From Straminergon stramineum (Eukaryota > Streptophyta > Bryopsida > Hypnales > Calliergonaceae): DNA of 64,000 bases. The DNA lies in NCBI GenBank assembly GCA_963920665.1, contig OY987273.1:4962501-5026500 (forward strand), read 5' to 3'. Each line of letters opens with the position of its first letter. Within the stretch, counting starts at the first letter, position 1. The notes beneath the pieces were generated by a model. It was not told the DNA's origin, searched no databases, and was given only the letters and a program-made list of their open reading frames with translations. The position numbers and the translations under genes are program-made. Below, piece after piece: positions 1 through 11,502 of the stretch.

Positions 1-236
1 ATTGAAGATACTGTCCGTTATAGGTGTCCCCCCAAAGTTGGCAGTCTTGGTCGCCGTCGGCAGCCAACCTCCTCTCAATAAAATGCTCACTGTGTCTTCG
101 TTTTTGCTTGGAATTTGACGAGTCTAGGCTTTTTGGAAATCTAACTTCACTATATATTACCCCCACAAATTTCAGCTCCATCTAAGATACTATCCATCGT
201 ATATTGCCCTCCAAAGTTGTCAGTCCGAATCTCACT
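1..236. repeat. Two copies of a ~55-bp direct repeat
   Basis: The segment at about 7-45 (AGATACTGTCC... then CCAAAGTTGGCAGTC) recurs at about 186-226 (AGATACTATCC... then CCAAAGTTGTCAGTC). The offset is about 180 bp and the identity imperfect. No coding frame is seen. It may be the edge of a longer repeat that starts outside the window. Confidence 0.5.
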
Positions 237-299
237 CAAACTTTTACTCTAATCATCATTTTCCCCTCTTGTCACAACATGAGAGCAAACCTATTCGAC

Positions 300-1410
300 A
301 AATGTGCTAATCTCTAACCCTAACTCATCTTCTTCCTTTCACAACCACCAACATCTCTCTCCTCCAAAACACAAAATGCAATAGCCAAAAAAAAGAAGAG
401 AGACGATGGAGAAAGAGAAAGAAAGGGTTTACAAACCCTACTCCCCTCCATCTACCCAATGTCTACATCTCCTTTCTTCTAGTCTTCATCTTCTAGTCTT
501 CAAGTCTTCATCTCCTAGTCTTCTCGTCTTCATCGGCTTGTCTTGTAGTTTTGACCTTCATTGCTCCTTATTTTGTTTTCACTTCTAATTTTCAATTCAT
601 CTTGTTTTCAATCTATATTTTTTGTATTTATTACTTTTTGGTTAATTTATCTCTTATGCCATTTTCTACTTATAGTATTTGGTTTTGGTTTTGGTTTTGT
701 ATTTTTATGGTTATTATATTTTTGGTTTCCTATTTGATTCTGATTTAGTTCTTCTAACTATTAGTATTTTGGTTTTCCTTTTTATCTAATTTTATTGTTA
801 GCCTAATTTAGATACCTTATCAAATCTTGCCTAAAGTCTTTTTAATTTTATATCCCCATTTTTTCCCTAGAATTTTCCTTTTGTTTTCTCCTAATTGCCT
901 TTCTTAACCTTTAGCAATAATTTTCCAAGTTTCCTAGCCCTATCTAGCGGAAAACTCACTAATGGATAATTATAGTGTAATCCGAAGTACTAACACTTCC
1001 AACTTATGAATTCACAGATAATATTTATATTTTCCATTTTATTAAAGGTGAATCAAAATGGTGGTTCACAAACTCCAAGAAAGAAAATGGAAGAAATTGG
1101 AAACAAATAGAAAAATGAAGAGGAACACACTAGAATTAGAAAGACTGCAAAGACGATTTAAAAATGGAAAAATATTTGGAAAATATAGAAAGAAAAAACA
1201 ATCTTATATTCAAATAATCCTTCTTGAAATAGTGTGTAGGATTGTACATTATAGTCATTCATATGAAGTAATGAAAAAACAATTGACTTATGAGACATGC
1301 TTCCATATTTATGAATGCTTTACATTTTCCTCTATAAGCTACAAATCATTTCAATCACAATATATGTGAATGAATACTATACGATTCAAATACATGTATA
1401 AATGTAGCCA
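300..1410. other. No recognisable gene; CT-rich then AT-rich DNA
   Basis: A CT-rich stretch (300-550) contains a short imperfect repeat of CTAGTCTTCATCTT at about 473-535. A 60-codon ATG frame starts at 406, but its composition only reflects the CT repeat and I do not call it a gene. From 560 the DNA is T-rich, and 1058-1369 holds only a lysine-rich chance frame. Confidence 0.5.
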
Positions 1411-1414
1411 TGCT

Positions 1415-2140
1415 TATTATAGAACTGTAATGATTCCTACTCGAACTAGAAGTACCTTTAGTTCATTGAAGTTATAACTCAATGCATGAATGAATTTATC
1501 TTCATGGATATCCATCTTGCAAAAGTACTTGTAGAAGTAGTACAAGTGTTTGCAATTCACTTATTGATGTTGACCTCCAATAGTAGAAATAGCCATATTT
1601 ACAAAGTTCATACATGTGCACATGGGGAACATACCCATTGTAATTTGATAGAAGTTTTTGTTAGGGTCTATCCCTATCTCAAGCGCCACTATTGCACCAA
1701 GGCTTGGAAAGGAAAGCAAGTTCACTCCTCCAATTTGCCCTCTAACATTTCCTACACTTTCTTACTTATTTTGTTGTTCTGTAGTTGGTGCATCTGTTAT
1801 CTTTTGAATGGTTTGGTTGTTCCTAACTGTTGAATATGCATCCAGGATTTTGGGCGTTGATTGGTCATACAAGATGATCAAGAAAATTTTCGACATGCTA
1901 AAGAGTCACCGTGGCAATAATGTTGGTCATTCTTGGAGGCGAAAGCTTACATGCTGTAGTAGTAGAGTCTCTTCTCAATTGAGGTTGGTTCCACTCAGAA
2001 CAGGCCAAACCTCTAGCACCTCAAGCCAATCAATGACCCACTTCCATTTTGTACCTTTTACACATCGTTAAATGTTGTTCCAACAAAACCAAAAGTCCAC
2101 CACCACCTCTCGCTTATTCCAATAATCCTCTTTTCTACAC
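1415..2140 (-). pseudogene. MULE-like transposase C-terminal part with SWIM zinc finger (decayed)
   Basis: On the minus strand this continues the transposase gene upstream (2141-5020). Near 1.9-2.0 kb it reads EVWPVLSGTNLN. Around 1490-1657 it reads NFYQITMGM, then a C-x-C pair (CTC, about 1612-1620), and then VNCKHLYYFYKYFCKM with C-x-H at 1546-1554. The CxC...CxH arrangement is the SWIM zinc finger, normally found C-terminal to the catalytic domain in MuDR/FAR1-type transposases. The end is near 1418 (reading NFNELKVLLVRVGIITV). Several in-frame stops and shifts make it non-functional. The family assignment rests on these motifs and on recollection of GCM/SWIM repeat proteins from non-flowering plants. 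Confidence 0.6.
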
Positions 2141-3937
2141 CTAATAGGTTGGAGCTAGTGTACCTTTCTTTCCCCTTGCAATTCTTGAGTTGTAGTTGAT
2201 GTTAGACGTGCATTGTTGAGCTTGACATCTTGCTTTGGATTTATAGTTGGTTCTAGCAATGTGCCACTTAGACATGTCGCAATCACTTTTGAATGATGTT
2301 GTAACATGTCGAGAAATATTGGCTTTTGGTTGTTCACTTGGGTCTTCCGAAGAGTGAAGAGAAGCCATCCTCGATCTTCTTTGCATACAAGGTTGAGAGT
2401 AGTCAACTTTGTCTAGTTTGTATGAGTCTCCTGCATCACTAGTGGGTAGGTCCAACTTCCTCTTTGTGCTCCCAAATATTTCCTCTCCTTCTAAGTGTAG
2501 TATTCTTGTTCCCACACCCTCATCTCCAAACAATGTGCTCAATGCCTTTGCAATTTTTTTAGGATTGTTACATCTTCTTACAACTTTCAACTTCAACTCC
2601 CCCTTGGATGGGCTAGATATTGATGCATGGCCTCTAGGTATGCCCGGTAGTTTGTCATTTGCATCCAAGTACAAATACTATCATTGCAAGTGGCATTTAG
2701 TAAGTTGTTCCCTCACTTTCCGGACATTTGGAGCCACTTGTTATACACCATTTTAGATAAATTGTAGGACGGTAGGTCCATCATCTCTTCCAAATCCAAT
2801 TTCTAGGAATCCATGAAAGATGAACACAAAGTTAGCTTTTCCAACTTTAGATCGAACATGTTGTATTATGTAATAACTTTTGTCTCAACCCCTATTCCAC
2901 TGAAGGATCTAAAAACACTCAAAATAGAGGTAGCTACAGACACCTCATAGGCATTAGTCGGATCTAATTGATGCTAATGTGTGGTTAGTAGCTACCCTTG
3001 CTTTCAAGTCCTTGAGTGGAAAATTCTTAGAATTCTATAAAACTAGGCAAGGCCATTGTCATTCTCAAATTTTTTATTTGGAAGTGAAACCTACACACAT
3101 ACATCCAATTTGGCACAACATTCTATCGTGAGACACACCTCTTGAAATCCAAAATGAAGCCATTTATTCAAATGACAAGTGAACTCATCATGTCTATGAA
3201 TCCTCCCCATTGTGCCAAAATACCAACCAGTGTTCTAGGTGATGAAGTGCTTCTTCATTAGCTACTCCTAAGGACAGCCACCATGCCCGAATTGCGAAGT
3301 ACCGTATCTCTGCTTTATCCACATTTTTAGAATGATTGTAGTGTTTACACATAGTAAGTATGTTGTCTTTGGAATGCCTCTTTGATGTGCTTTTGTATGT
3401 GTTTATGAAAAGAACTAGTCCAATGGAGTAAGCACGTCCTTTCCTAATCCTCCATTTTGTCATTGATTGAACCACTCCCATAAACAATGCGGATCCCATT
3501 CCAATTGGCCATTGCACTGTTGGCCATGAAGCCCTTGAAGTTTGTTTTAGGCGCTCTATGTCTTTCCATGACCGCGTTCAAGCTCCTCCACAATTGTATT
3601 TGGACCTCAGTATCCTCTGATTGCATATTAGACATGACAATGGCCATGACTTTTTTGTACTGTGCATCATACACGTAGCAGGCCATTGTGCTCCACTCTT
3701 CTATGCACCTGATGTGGTCAAACATCAACCACGCAAATCGTGTCCCTATTGCATACGTTTGACCAGGTCCACTCGACTCCCTAGTCCTTTAGTGAGCATC
3801 TTGAAAATATAGACCTTCTCCTTCCCTTGTCCTAGGAACATGCTGTCATGTATGAATTCGAACTTAGAGTGCTTCTTCATGGTCATGATGTTGTCAATGA
3901 CACTTGCTCGATTGTTTGTGCGAAACGAAGATATCAC
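2141..3937 (-). pseudogene. MULE-like transposase central (catalytic) region, fragmented
   Basis: This is the middle of the same minus-strand gene, now in several frames. 3937-3746 carries a segment ending GSRVDLVKRMQ. 3728-3444 reads STMACYVYDAQYKKVM, MQSEDTEVQ and KTNFKGFMANSAMANWN. 3517-3194 carries AEIRYFAIRAWWLSLG and the HLEHWLVFWH segment. 2674-2141 is an acidic, basic-patched linker with RILHLEGEEIFGSTKRK and a region ending GTLAPTY. The DAQYKKVM to FKGFMANSA spacing fits a DDE/RNase H-fold transposase core (inference). A conserved Asp expected in FKGFMADSA appears to be Asn here, a further sign of decay. Frame changes between the segments show it cannot make a full-length protein. 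Confidence 0.6.
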
Positions 3938-3940
3938 GTT

Positions 3941-5020
3941 TCAAATGTTAAGGTTGCTAGGGATTTGGAACCGATCCATGACGTCTTCCAGTTCTTCTTC
4001 CTTCCGCATCTCTTTTTCCCCATCTCCGTTGTGGAAGAGGTAGTTCGTGAGGAAATCTTTACTTGCAGAGAGAGCTATTGCGGAGTTGGTTGCCCTTGGC
4101 ATCTTCGCAATCTGGTCTGCAATGAGCCCACTAATTTTCTCTGCGGAGTCTCTATACAATCCTTTTGCAATTGGATGAGTATGCACCCCAAAGTGAATGG
4201 CAGCCCTACTCATTTTGGGGTTCTTACTGTAGCAATAATATATCCTAGCCTCACATGTGCTGAGGCACGAAGGTGGCGTCCTACAGACCTTACACACTAG
4301 AGTGAAATCTTTGGGAGGATTGTCTTCAACAATGAAAGGAAACATAGTATATCCTATCCACTCTGTTTTGTTCTTTCTAGAAGCTCTCTTTAGGTAATCA
4401 CACTTTGGATTTTCACAAGTAAGATGACCAACACAATATGACTTACGGAACTTTAGATTGTTGTCATTGTGAATGTTGGTTGTGACCAGCTTGCACCACG
4501 GATGTTTGTCGTAGTGCTTGTCCATTCCTTCTAAGTTCCGAGTAGCCGACGCCGAGGTCAACAACTTGCATGGAGGCAACTCAAAGGTAACATCGCTATT
4601 GAATATAGGTGATAGAAACTGCATACAATGGTGTTTCACGGTGGATAGATCCATGGAGGACAATTCATTTTGAGAGCGATGCATACTAGCTAGTCTCTTG
4701 AAGCATTCCATAATGCCCACTTTTTCTATTGAATATGGATGCAAGGGGGGATATGAGAATAAAGATTGAGAAGGACTATTGGACGAGGTACTACCTTTTA
4801 AGTCCCCCCTATCATTCTTATATGATACAATATGCATAGAAGAGGGTGTTCTTCGAAGTCTCAACTCAAGGGATTCCCCTTCAAATTTGCTAGACAAGTG
4901 TACGACGTAATCTACCTCCTCAACTTTCACATGATGGAGAAGGTCACACTTACACAAGCCTAGAAGCACATGACGAGGTAGAGAAGGTGAAACTATGTTT
5001 GCATTGTAAGGCATATCCAT
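3941..5020 (-). pseudogene. MULE-like transposase N-terminal ORF with GCM/WRKY-like zinc finger
   Basis: This is an open frame of 359 codons, the best-preserved part of the 5.0-1.4 kb minus-strand transposase gene. A low-complexity N-terminus (residues 1-170) is followed by a Cys/His-rich module at about 175-285: C196, H199, C202, C207 (CVGHLTCENPKC), then C243-xx-C246 (CKVC), C252, C256, C263 and an H276/H280/H282 cluster (HFGVHTHP). The spacing resembles the GCM/WRKY-like zinc fingers that precede many MULE transposase cores and bind terminal repeats. The helical segment after it (LIADQIAKMPRATNSAIAL) leads into the core downstream. No intact downstream frame exists, so I treat it as the N-terminal remnant of a dead element. 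Confidence 0.6.
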
Positions 5021-5299
5021 TGTAGACGTAGCTAACTACCAACTTAGAATTTATGTAGATGCAACTAGCATGGCCATATGAAGTTTGTAGGCCCTGTAGT
5101 TTCCTAGGGTAAGATACCAACAAAGACCATCTTCTTCCACACACCTTTCCATCGGAATGGACTCTTGCAAATCCCCTAATTCTGACTTCTTTTCCTCCTT
5201 GATATAGATGGAGGACTCTTCAAATCTAAATCAGACGTGAAGCAAGTGACTAAATACCCTAGCATGCCCCTCCATCATGAACAAGAAATACTAAAGGAA

Positions 5300-6480
5300 T
5301 TTCATAACCGTCTACTCGAATGCAGGCCATGGTACTAGTATAGACTCTTTGGTAACTCGAAAGAGAGAGAAAGGTTTTGTGGGACGGGTGCTACAAGCAA
5401 TGGACTTGGTGGATGCCTCTCATATATCCTTTTCTTTGGATACAAGAAGAAGATGGGAAGATGACACATTCAAGGATAGACGGTAAGTACTCACCTTTTT
5501 TAAATCATCCATTACAAATGAAGCCACAGCGATGGCTTTGTAATATTTGTTCAGCACTACTCGCCTTAAATTTGAGTCGTAGTATGGGGATTGTGTGAGA
5601 TTCCAAGTGCTTCCCCATGCGTTGCAAGTCATGCATGTCGTGACTATCACCATTGCGAGTGGGGTTGTGTCCCCTGTCGAGTTTGGTTTGGTTTCCCTAT
5701 ATCCTCCATTGCTAGCCCTTGGGGTTTGCGCTTCATGCACCTCCAGTTGTTGAGTTACTAGAACGTGAGCTGGGAGTTGTTGCCCTCACCTTACCTGTTG
5801 CTAGCAAGCCTAGCCACTCTTGCTCTCAATTTTTTTTTGGAGGTTCATGTGACTTGTGTATTGCTCACCCTTGGGGGTTGGGCTTCACGCACCTCTTATT
5901 GCTAAATTACTAGAACATGAGTTGGATGCATAGTTGTTCTGTCGAACACATTTTGGGGTTGGGTGTCGAGTTGTTTGTCTGATGTCACGTGTCGTACAAG
6001 ACGAGTGTTGTGTATACATGACAATTTTGACGAATAAAGCCTTATCCTAACAGCAGAGATAATTTGAAATCTCATTTTATTTATGATCCATAATTAAGAA
6101 TGGAATAAGTGATTATTAAATTGAGACACTTCAATAAAATGAAACTCAAATATGTCAAGATTGGAAATAGAAAGTGTTTTATTTGAAAGTCAACCTTAAA
6201 GTTGACTTTATTAAACGGACAAGGGGGTCTACTAGACGTGTTGGACGTCGTGTTCGTCGTGTTGTCGAGTTGTTCGGCCGAACAACCATGGTTGGATGTT
6301 GCTTCTAGCACCTTACCTATCGCAGGCAGGCGCGGCCCTAAACCACTCCCAATTTTTTTTTGATTGGTGAGCGTTTGCTTCGAGATGCGTGCTAGTAATG
6401 AGCGTCCTCTCCCACTCGCACTAGATTGCGGTGTGTAGCATCTTGATTTCAAACATCAATGGTGTTGTCGAGTTGTTCCA
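5300..6480. repeat. Non-coding stretch with diverged direct repeats
   Basis: A segment at 5716-5790 (CTTGGGGTTTGCGCTTCA..., ACTAGAACGTGAGCTGG) recurs at about 5869-5938 (CTTGGGGGTTGGGCTTCA..., ACTAGAACATGAGTTGG), offset about 155 bp. A third, partial relative (CACCTTACC... then a run of T) occurs at 5786-5845 and 6307-6370. No gene is supported. The block lies between the minus-strand transposase remnant and the plus-strand methyltransferase-like gene. Confidence 0.45.
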
Positions 6481-6560
6481 TTCTATGTTCTTATTATTTC
6501 TTAATAAGGATTTTTCCATGCTCGTGTTTTTAATTGTAGGGTTCCAATGAACCTAGCAAT

Positions 6561-9500
6561 TTGCCCTCCAGCTCAACCATGCTTGTTGGCATGGTCCCAT
6601 GTAAAGATGTTGGAGAAAAATCTAAGCCAAAGACTCCTACTCATGTGGATGTAGAGGAGTCAAGTCACTCTGAGGATGAGGACGATGATGCAAAGGACTT
6701 GGTAAGGGTTGAAGATGGTATGAGTGGCCCTTGTTGTAATGCAAATGCATTGGTGGACTGCAAGCTCAGTCGCAACACCAATTGGCCCAATCATTTCATT
6801 GCACGATATTCTCACAAAAGAAAGAAACCAGAGTTTTCTTCAAAAAGTTCTCAAACTAAGTATAGCTCCGAGATGCAGATGTCCATGTCCATTGTTAGTC
6901 CTTAGTTTGAGGAGCTCAATGAGTCTGATCCTAGTGCTAGTGTAGGATGGCTAGGAGAGGTCATCATTCTCTTGAGCTCGAATTTAGAGAGTGATGTTGA
7001 GATTCTTGAAGGTTGAGTGGACTTCATTCTATTTAAGAGTTTTTAATACATGGTACTAGCTTTATGAGACCTTCGATGAGAATATTTCTTCCTTTCTAGA
7101 CATCTATTCCTATTTTAAATATAATTGATGTTGAAGTTAGATTGAGTGGATTTAGTTTCCTTTTTCAATTTTTCTATGCGGTGAGTGCTTGGTGTGACCA
7201 TGCATGATTAGTTTATTCAATCCTATTGATTTTTTAAATATAAGGGTTAACGGAGTGCGATTTCAAAGTATATGAAGCAGAATTCCAATTCCCTATAGGA
7301 CTCTACATTGTATGAGTTCCATTCCAAATTTTTGATCTTCATCTATGGTTGTCTTGGCAAATGGATGTGTCACCTATGATTCAAACTCAAGATGATAGGA
7401 TTGTCAAAACTCTAGGGATCGATGAAACAACTCAGCCAGATATTGAAGGGGAAGAAGGATATGCAATGGAGGAGTTTGTGGTAGATGAGGAGGAGAAAGA
7501 CCTCTTAGAGGATGACCTCCGACGACTTCAAAAGGTGGACTTCGTATCCACCATCAATGCATTAAGGATGAAGCCAAAAAACATTTTCCAACTTTTGATT
7601 CCACTTTGTCGGCTTGTGGCCTTGCCAATGGTACGACCCACTCTTTTATGCGATGTGTAATTGCTTGAGAGAGAATTTGCTTGTGGATATTGGGATGGGG
7701 CGGCAGTTTTCTACGTTTCCACTACGAATGAGGCAGGAGAGACTACGGAGTTCATGTCAAAGGAGATGGAAGAGTGGGACCCTTTGTGAAAGTAGAAGAA
7801 CACTACATTCGAAGAGTATGTGGATTCCCAACCCGCACTCAAGTTCCTCAAGAACTTGAAGTTCTTTGTCTATGATGGAAACCATCGACGCTTGGCCTAG
7901 ATGAACGTCATCTCTAGGATGCATTCCATGAATCTTGATTGGCACTATACGGTGGACTGCATTCTTTTGGACACCAAAGGCAAAATTGAGATTGTTATGC
8001 AGGTCATGCACGACATCAACAAGTGAGTTCACATATCCACTATCCCTTCATATTGAGTTTTGAATGTCAATTTCTTCTTAACTATAGTTTGAAAATGTAG
8101 TAATCAAAATAATTCCTTGTACTCACTATGTAGATCTATTGAGGACTCCTACATGAAGACCAACCTCGTATATACCTTGTAGAGAGTTTAGAAGTATAGC
8201 CTACTACCAATGGAAAGATTCAACGACATGCTCATGCCATCGGAGAGGAAAAAATGTGTCACATTGCCACCAAGAAAGATATGGTACTCCATACTAGCTG
8301 AGGTCTTCACCTCATTTGTCTTCAGGGTGAGAGACACATGCTACGTATCTATCAAGTTTGTTCATTTTCTATGTGTTTGGTGTTTATTTTCTTGTATTTT
8401 ATTAAGTCTATACCCTCCTGGATTTTTCAACAAGAGATTTCGCAGGTGGTAGATGCTGCACTAAGAAGGTACCAGGAGACCATACCGACGGATGAAAAGA
8501 TGGTGGAAGGAGCTGCTCAGACCATGACGGTTGGAGCGAAGGAGAAGAATGTGAAGCTATATGTGAAGATGATCAAGTTGTTGATTGTGGCTAATCCGGC
8601 TCATGGGGCTAGGTTCCTTGAAGAGGTGAGAACCCATGACTACGATATCATGCAATGTTTTTCTCTTCCTTAGATCTCCATTTCAGCACATGACACAATT
8701 CACTTTTTTGGTGTACGTGGAGAGGCATTGGAGCTCCAACGAGGTGCCAAAGATGACCCTGGAAAAACTGCAAATGGTCGTGACTTGCAACACCTCGGCA
8801 GAACACAAGGTGAAATTTTTGCAATGGTGGAACTCCTCAATCCCATCTTGTTCTGTGAGGAAGTTCCCAACCAAGCCCGTCTCCGAAACACACCTTGGCC
8901 CTTTCTTAAACAAATGTGTTTGGTTTGTAGAGGTAAGTGCCTCAACTAAATTCTTCATAAAAGACTCTTGAATACAACATTCTTCGTTTTGTAATGGCTC
9001 TTCAATTTTTGTGATGGGGTAAAACTAATCCTTGCGCATATCAATTTCTTTAGATTGAAGATTCAGTAGTGGAATACTTCGAGGGGGTTGTTAGAAAAGA
9101 CAACATCAAGATTGACATGAATGTCTCACTACAATTGGAGACATTGCAAGAGTATGTTGAAGGATGGAAGAGGAAAATTTGGAACCACGGCTTCCAACCT
9201 TACCTAAAGGGAGGAAATTATTTCAAGAAGGGGGAATCCTTCTTGAATTTTGAGGGGTCCAACTTGGTGGTTAGGAGGGTTCTCTACCAATATGTTTCCA
9301 TGAGTGGCAAGACATTGATGGAGTGGTCTTATAACCTAGTTGCGAATTCTTGGAAAATTTCTAAAGTTCACATTGTTCTTGGATTCTTGAATTTGTTTTC
9401 AACATAGAGGATATTGTATCTATCATTTCTTGATTTGTTCTTCATTTCTCAAATTGCCTTTATTGATTATTATTTCTTGTTATCTACAGCTACTTCAAGT

Positions 9501-10655
9501 ATGAGCTTGAAGCCAAGGGTGCTATCAAAAAAAAAGACCTACCTCCCTTCCTCTCATCATGATTGGACCGCAACTCAAGGGACTGCATGTTCTCACCAAA
9601 CTAGCTATGGACGTTCACCATGGCTCACCTCAGTGGAGGGGCGTGGTATTTGGACTACGTAGTAGCATTCACCCATCTATCCGAGGTGCAACTACATGCA
9701 TCTTTGGATGGCAAAGGGGCAATCGACTTGGATGTAGATGAGTTTGCAGGAATGATAGATAGGTAGAGGAGGAAGGCCATTGCAAGGAGGGAAGCCAATG
9801 ACCAAAAGAAAGAGGCCCACTTTCAAATACTTCTCACCGCCAAAGAGAAGAAGGAAGCAAAGCGACTAGCCAAGTTGGCAGAGAAGGAGAAGGACAAGGA
9901 AGAGAAAGACAAGGCAAAGGGGAAGAAGAAGGCCGAGATTGGAGGCCAAGTCCCAACATCCTCGATTGTAGATCAAGGATCCAAACTGCAAGTTGGATTG
10001 CAGAGTAGAATGAAGAGGAAGGCCACTCTCTCGCAACTCACGGAGGAAGTCATCACTCATGTGACAAAGGCACTTGTCATCACTGATGACGAGCTGGCCA
10101 AGTATGAGAATTTGATTCTCAATATCTCCATTGATGACCTCATGGACGACATGGAATCCAAGACAAAGACATGGTACAAAGAAGTCTTGAACTTCTTGAG
10201 TAAGGTATACGACTTTCATTTGAAATTGAAAAGGTGGTCGTCAGTTCTTATCCCATGACCATGGTTTTCGTTCATGACTAATGATTGGATGCATTGTACA
10301 TTATTAGGTATTGGTGAGGAAGCCCCCCATGTCCCATAGTGTGCAGAAAGCTCTGGTGGGCATAGATGACATATTCTTCAATTGCCCATAGAATTTGCCC
10401 ATGCTAGGATTGTCTTCTCCACCATATGAGGTGCTGGAATGGTACAAAGACATGGGAGATGAGGCCCTACAATCGGCGTTTAGCTTTGCCTCGAGACATC
10501 TCTAAGACCATGGCTCCATTGTAGTATTTCATTCGTGGAGTGCCAAAGCAAAGTCGGATATTGCTGGATTGTGTGAAACATACAACATGGTGAAGAAGGA
10601 ATATATAGGGATGAACCGCATGCACTTGACCTCAGCCATCGACAATACGAAGATG
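6561..10655 (+). pseudogene. ParB-like/DNA methyltransferase-like protein, N-terminal exons (outer element gene)
   Basis: This is a chain of exon-like frames with plausible GT-AG junctions. They are: an acidic N-terminus (6579-6700, DVEESSHSEDEDDDAKD); an acidic helical part (7349-7580); a ParB/Srx-like segment (about 7820-8022, VYDGNHRRLA then MNVISRMHSMNLDWHYTVDC); helical exons 8134-8326, 8446-8625, about 8690-8938 and 9053-9320; a charged coiled coil (9490-10240, lysine/glutamate rich); and a methyltransferase segment (10308-10655) with the catalytic tetrapeptide SPPY at 10416-10427. Introns are about 60-120 bp (for example 8023-8133, 8327-8445). At least four in-frame stops (for example TAG after RRLA, TAG at 10389, TAA at 10503) make it a pseudogene. 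DGNHRRLA is the ParB nucleotide-binding/nuclease-type motif, and SPPY is motif IV of N4/N6 amino-methyltransferases. Their use here is inferred. The last exon ends in phase 0 at a GTAAAT donor and continues at 30427. Confidence 0.6.
10308..10655 (+). pseudogene. Methyltransferase motif IV exon (SPPY)
   Basis: This exon begins after an AG at 10306-10307 and reads VLVRKPPMSHSVQKALVGID... up to MNRMHLTSAIDNTKM. SPPY at 10416-10427 matches motif IV of beta-class amino-methyltransferases, in which motif IV precedes motif I in the chain. The motif I part is not downstream locally; it is at 30620-30850. Two stops lie in frame (10389 and 10503). Confidence 0.55.
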
Positions 10656-10679
10656 GTAAATTCCATTCCATTTCTCTAA

Positions 10680-10704
10680 AACATCATATTCATTAAAATG
10701 GGAG
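10680..10704 (+). repeat. Left 25-bp terminal inverted repeat
   Basis: It begins AACATCATATTC and ends AATGGGAG, and is the exact reverse complement of 30322-30346. Two to three further bases match on the outer side (TAA versus TAG). A 25-bp exact match at this distance is not expected by chance. Confidence 0.75.
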
Positions 10705-10993
10705 TTTTCCACTGAAATAAGAGTTTTAAAAGTACTACTTACTCTAAATGTGAGAAGAATCCATGATCCCTTAACACTAGAAAGCACAACAATCACATAC
10801 AAAACCTCTAAAGAAATACAGAATTTCAAAACATCATGAAATAAATGTGAATTGCAACCCCCAGAATGAAACATAGTAAGCAAATAACTATGTATTTTAT
10901 ATATATTATCAACAAATCTTTGTACACACATGGCCTACTATAAGTTACATTCCTAGCAACTAAGTTCTTCATCTCCATCAAATGTGTTGGACA

Positions 10994-11291
10994 TTGCAAG
11001 TAGATTGCTTGAGAAGACCAAGGCATTGTGATTGAAGAATGAAGTGCATGATGAGCTTTGTGAGGATCTAGGCAAGGAAGTTGTAGAAAAACAAATATCC
11101 AGATGCCACTAAGCATTCTCATAAATCGCAATCCTCACACTCTTCTTTGGATTGCCATTTATGAAAATGCTTACAACGACGCCTGCATATTTCTAAATCT
11201 ACAACTTCTTTGCCTAGATCCAGTCAAAGATCTGCATCTGCTTCATTATTCAATTACCACACCCTCATCTTCCCAAGCAATCTACTTGCAA
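10994..11291. repeat. Foldback: ~300-bp inverted repeat with ~20-bp loop
   Basis: The arm 10994-11132 (starts TTGCAAGTAGATTGCTTG, ends ATTCTCATAAATCGCAA) is the imperfect reverse complement of 11152-11291 (starts TTGCCATTTATGAAAATGC, ends CAAGCAATCTACTTGCAA). The loop is about 11133-11151. The arms look roughly 75-80% complementary by eye. It could be a nested foldback element, an inverted duplication at the element's left side, or a source of hairpin RNA. No ORF is supported within it. Confidence 0.65.
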
Positions 11292-11299
11292 GACTGCTA

Positions 11300-11502
11300 T
11301 AGCTAACAAAGATGAGGTACTTTGAGTACCCAGTTTGTAATAGATCAAGGACTGCATTCAATAGTGTAGATGCCTTCAACACAATTATGACAAATATCAA
11401 AACCATACTTGACACCAACTATGGTATATAGCCAAATGCAATGGGTACACATTGACTTTCTATATCTATACTACTCTAAATTTTAGTACACACAACTACA
11501 TA
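11300..11502. other. Non-coding gap inside the 19.7-kb element
   Basis: This is AT-rich DNA between the foldback and the end of the leftward gene cluster. It would be 3' untranslated or spacer sequence of that cluster. No motif is recognised. Confidence 0.3.

Noticed and set aside
406..748. Small plus-strand ORFs in CT/T-rich DNA
   Set aside because: Composition follows the CT repeat and T-runs; no domain, no conservation argument, and two overlapping frames are equally open.
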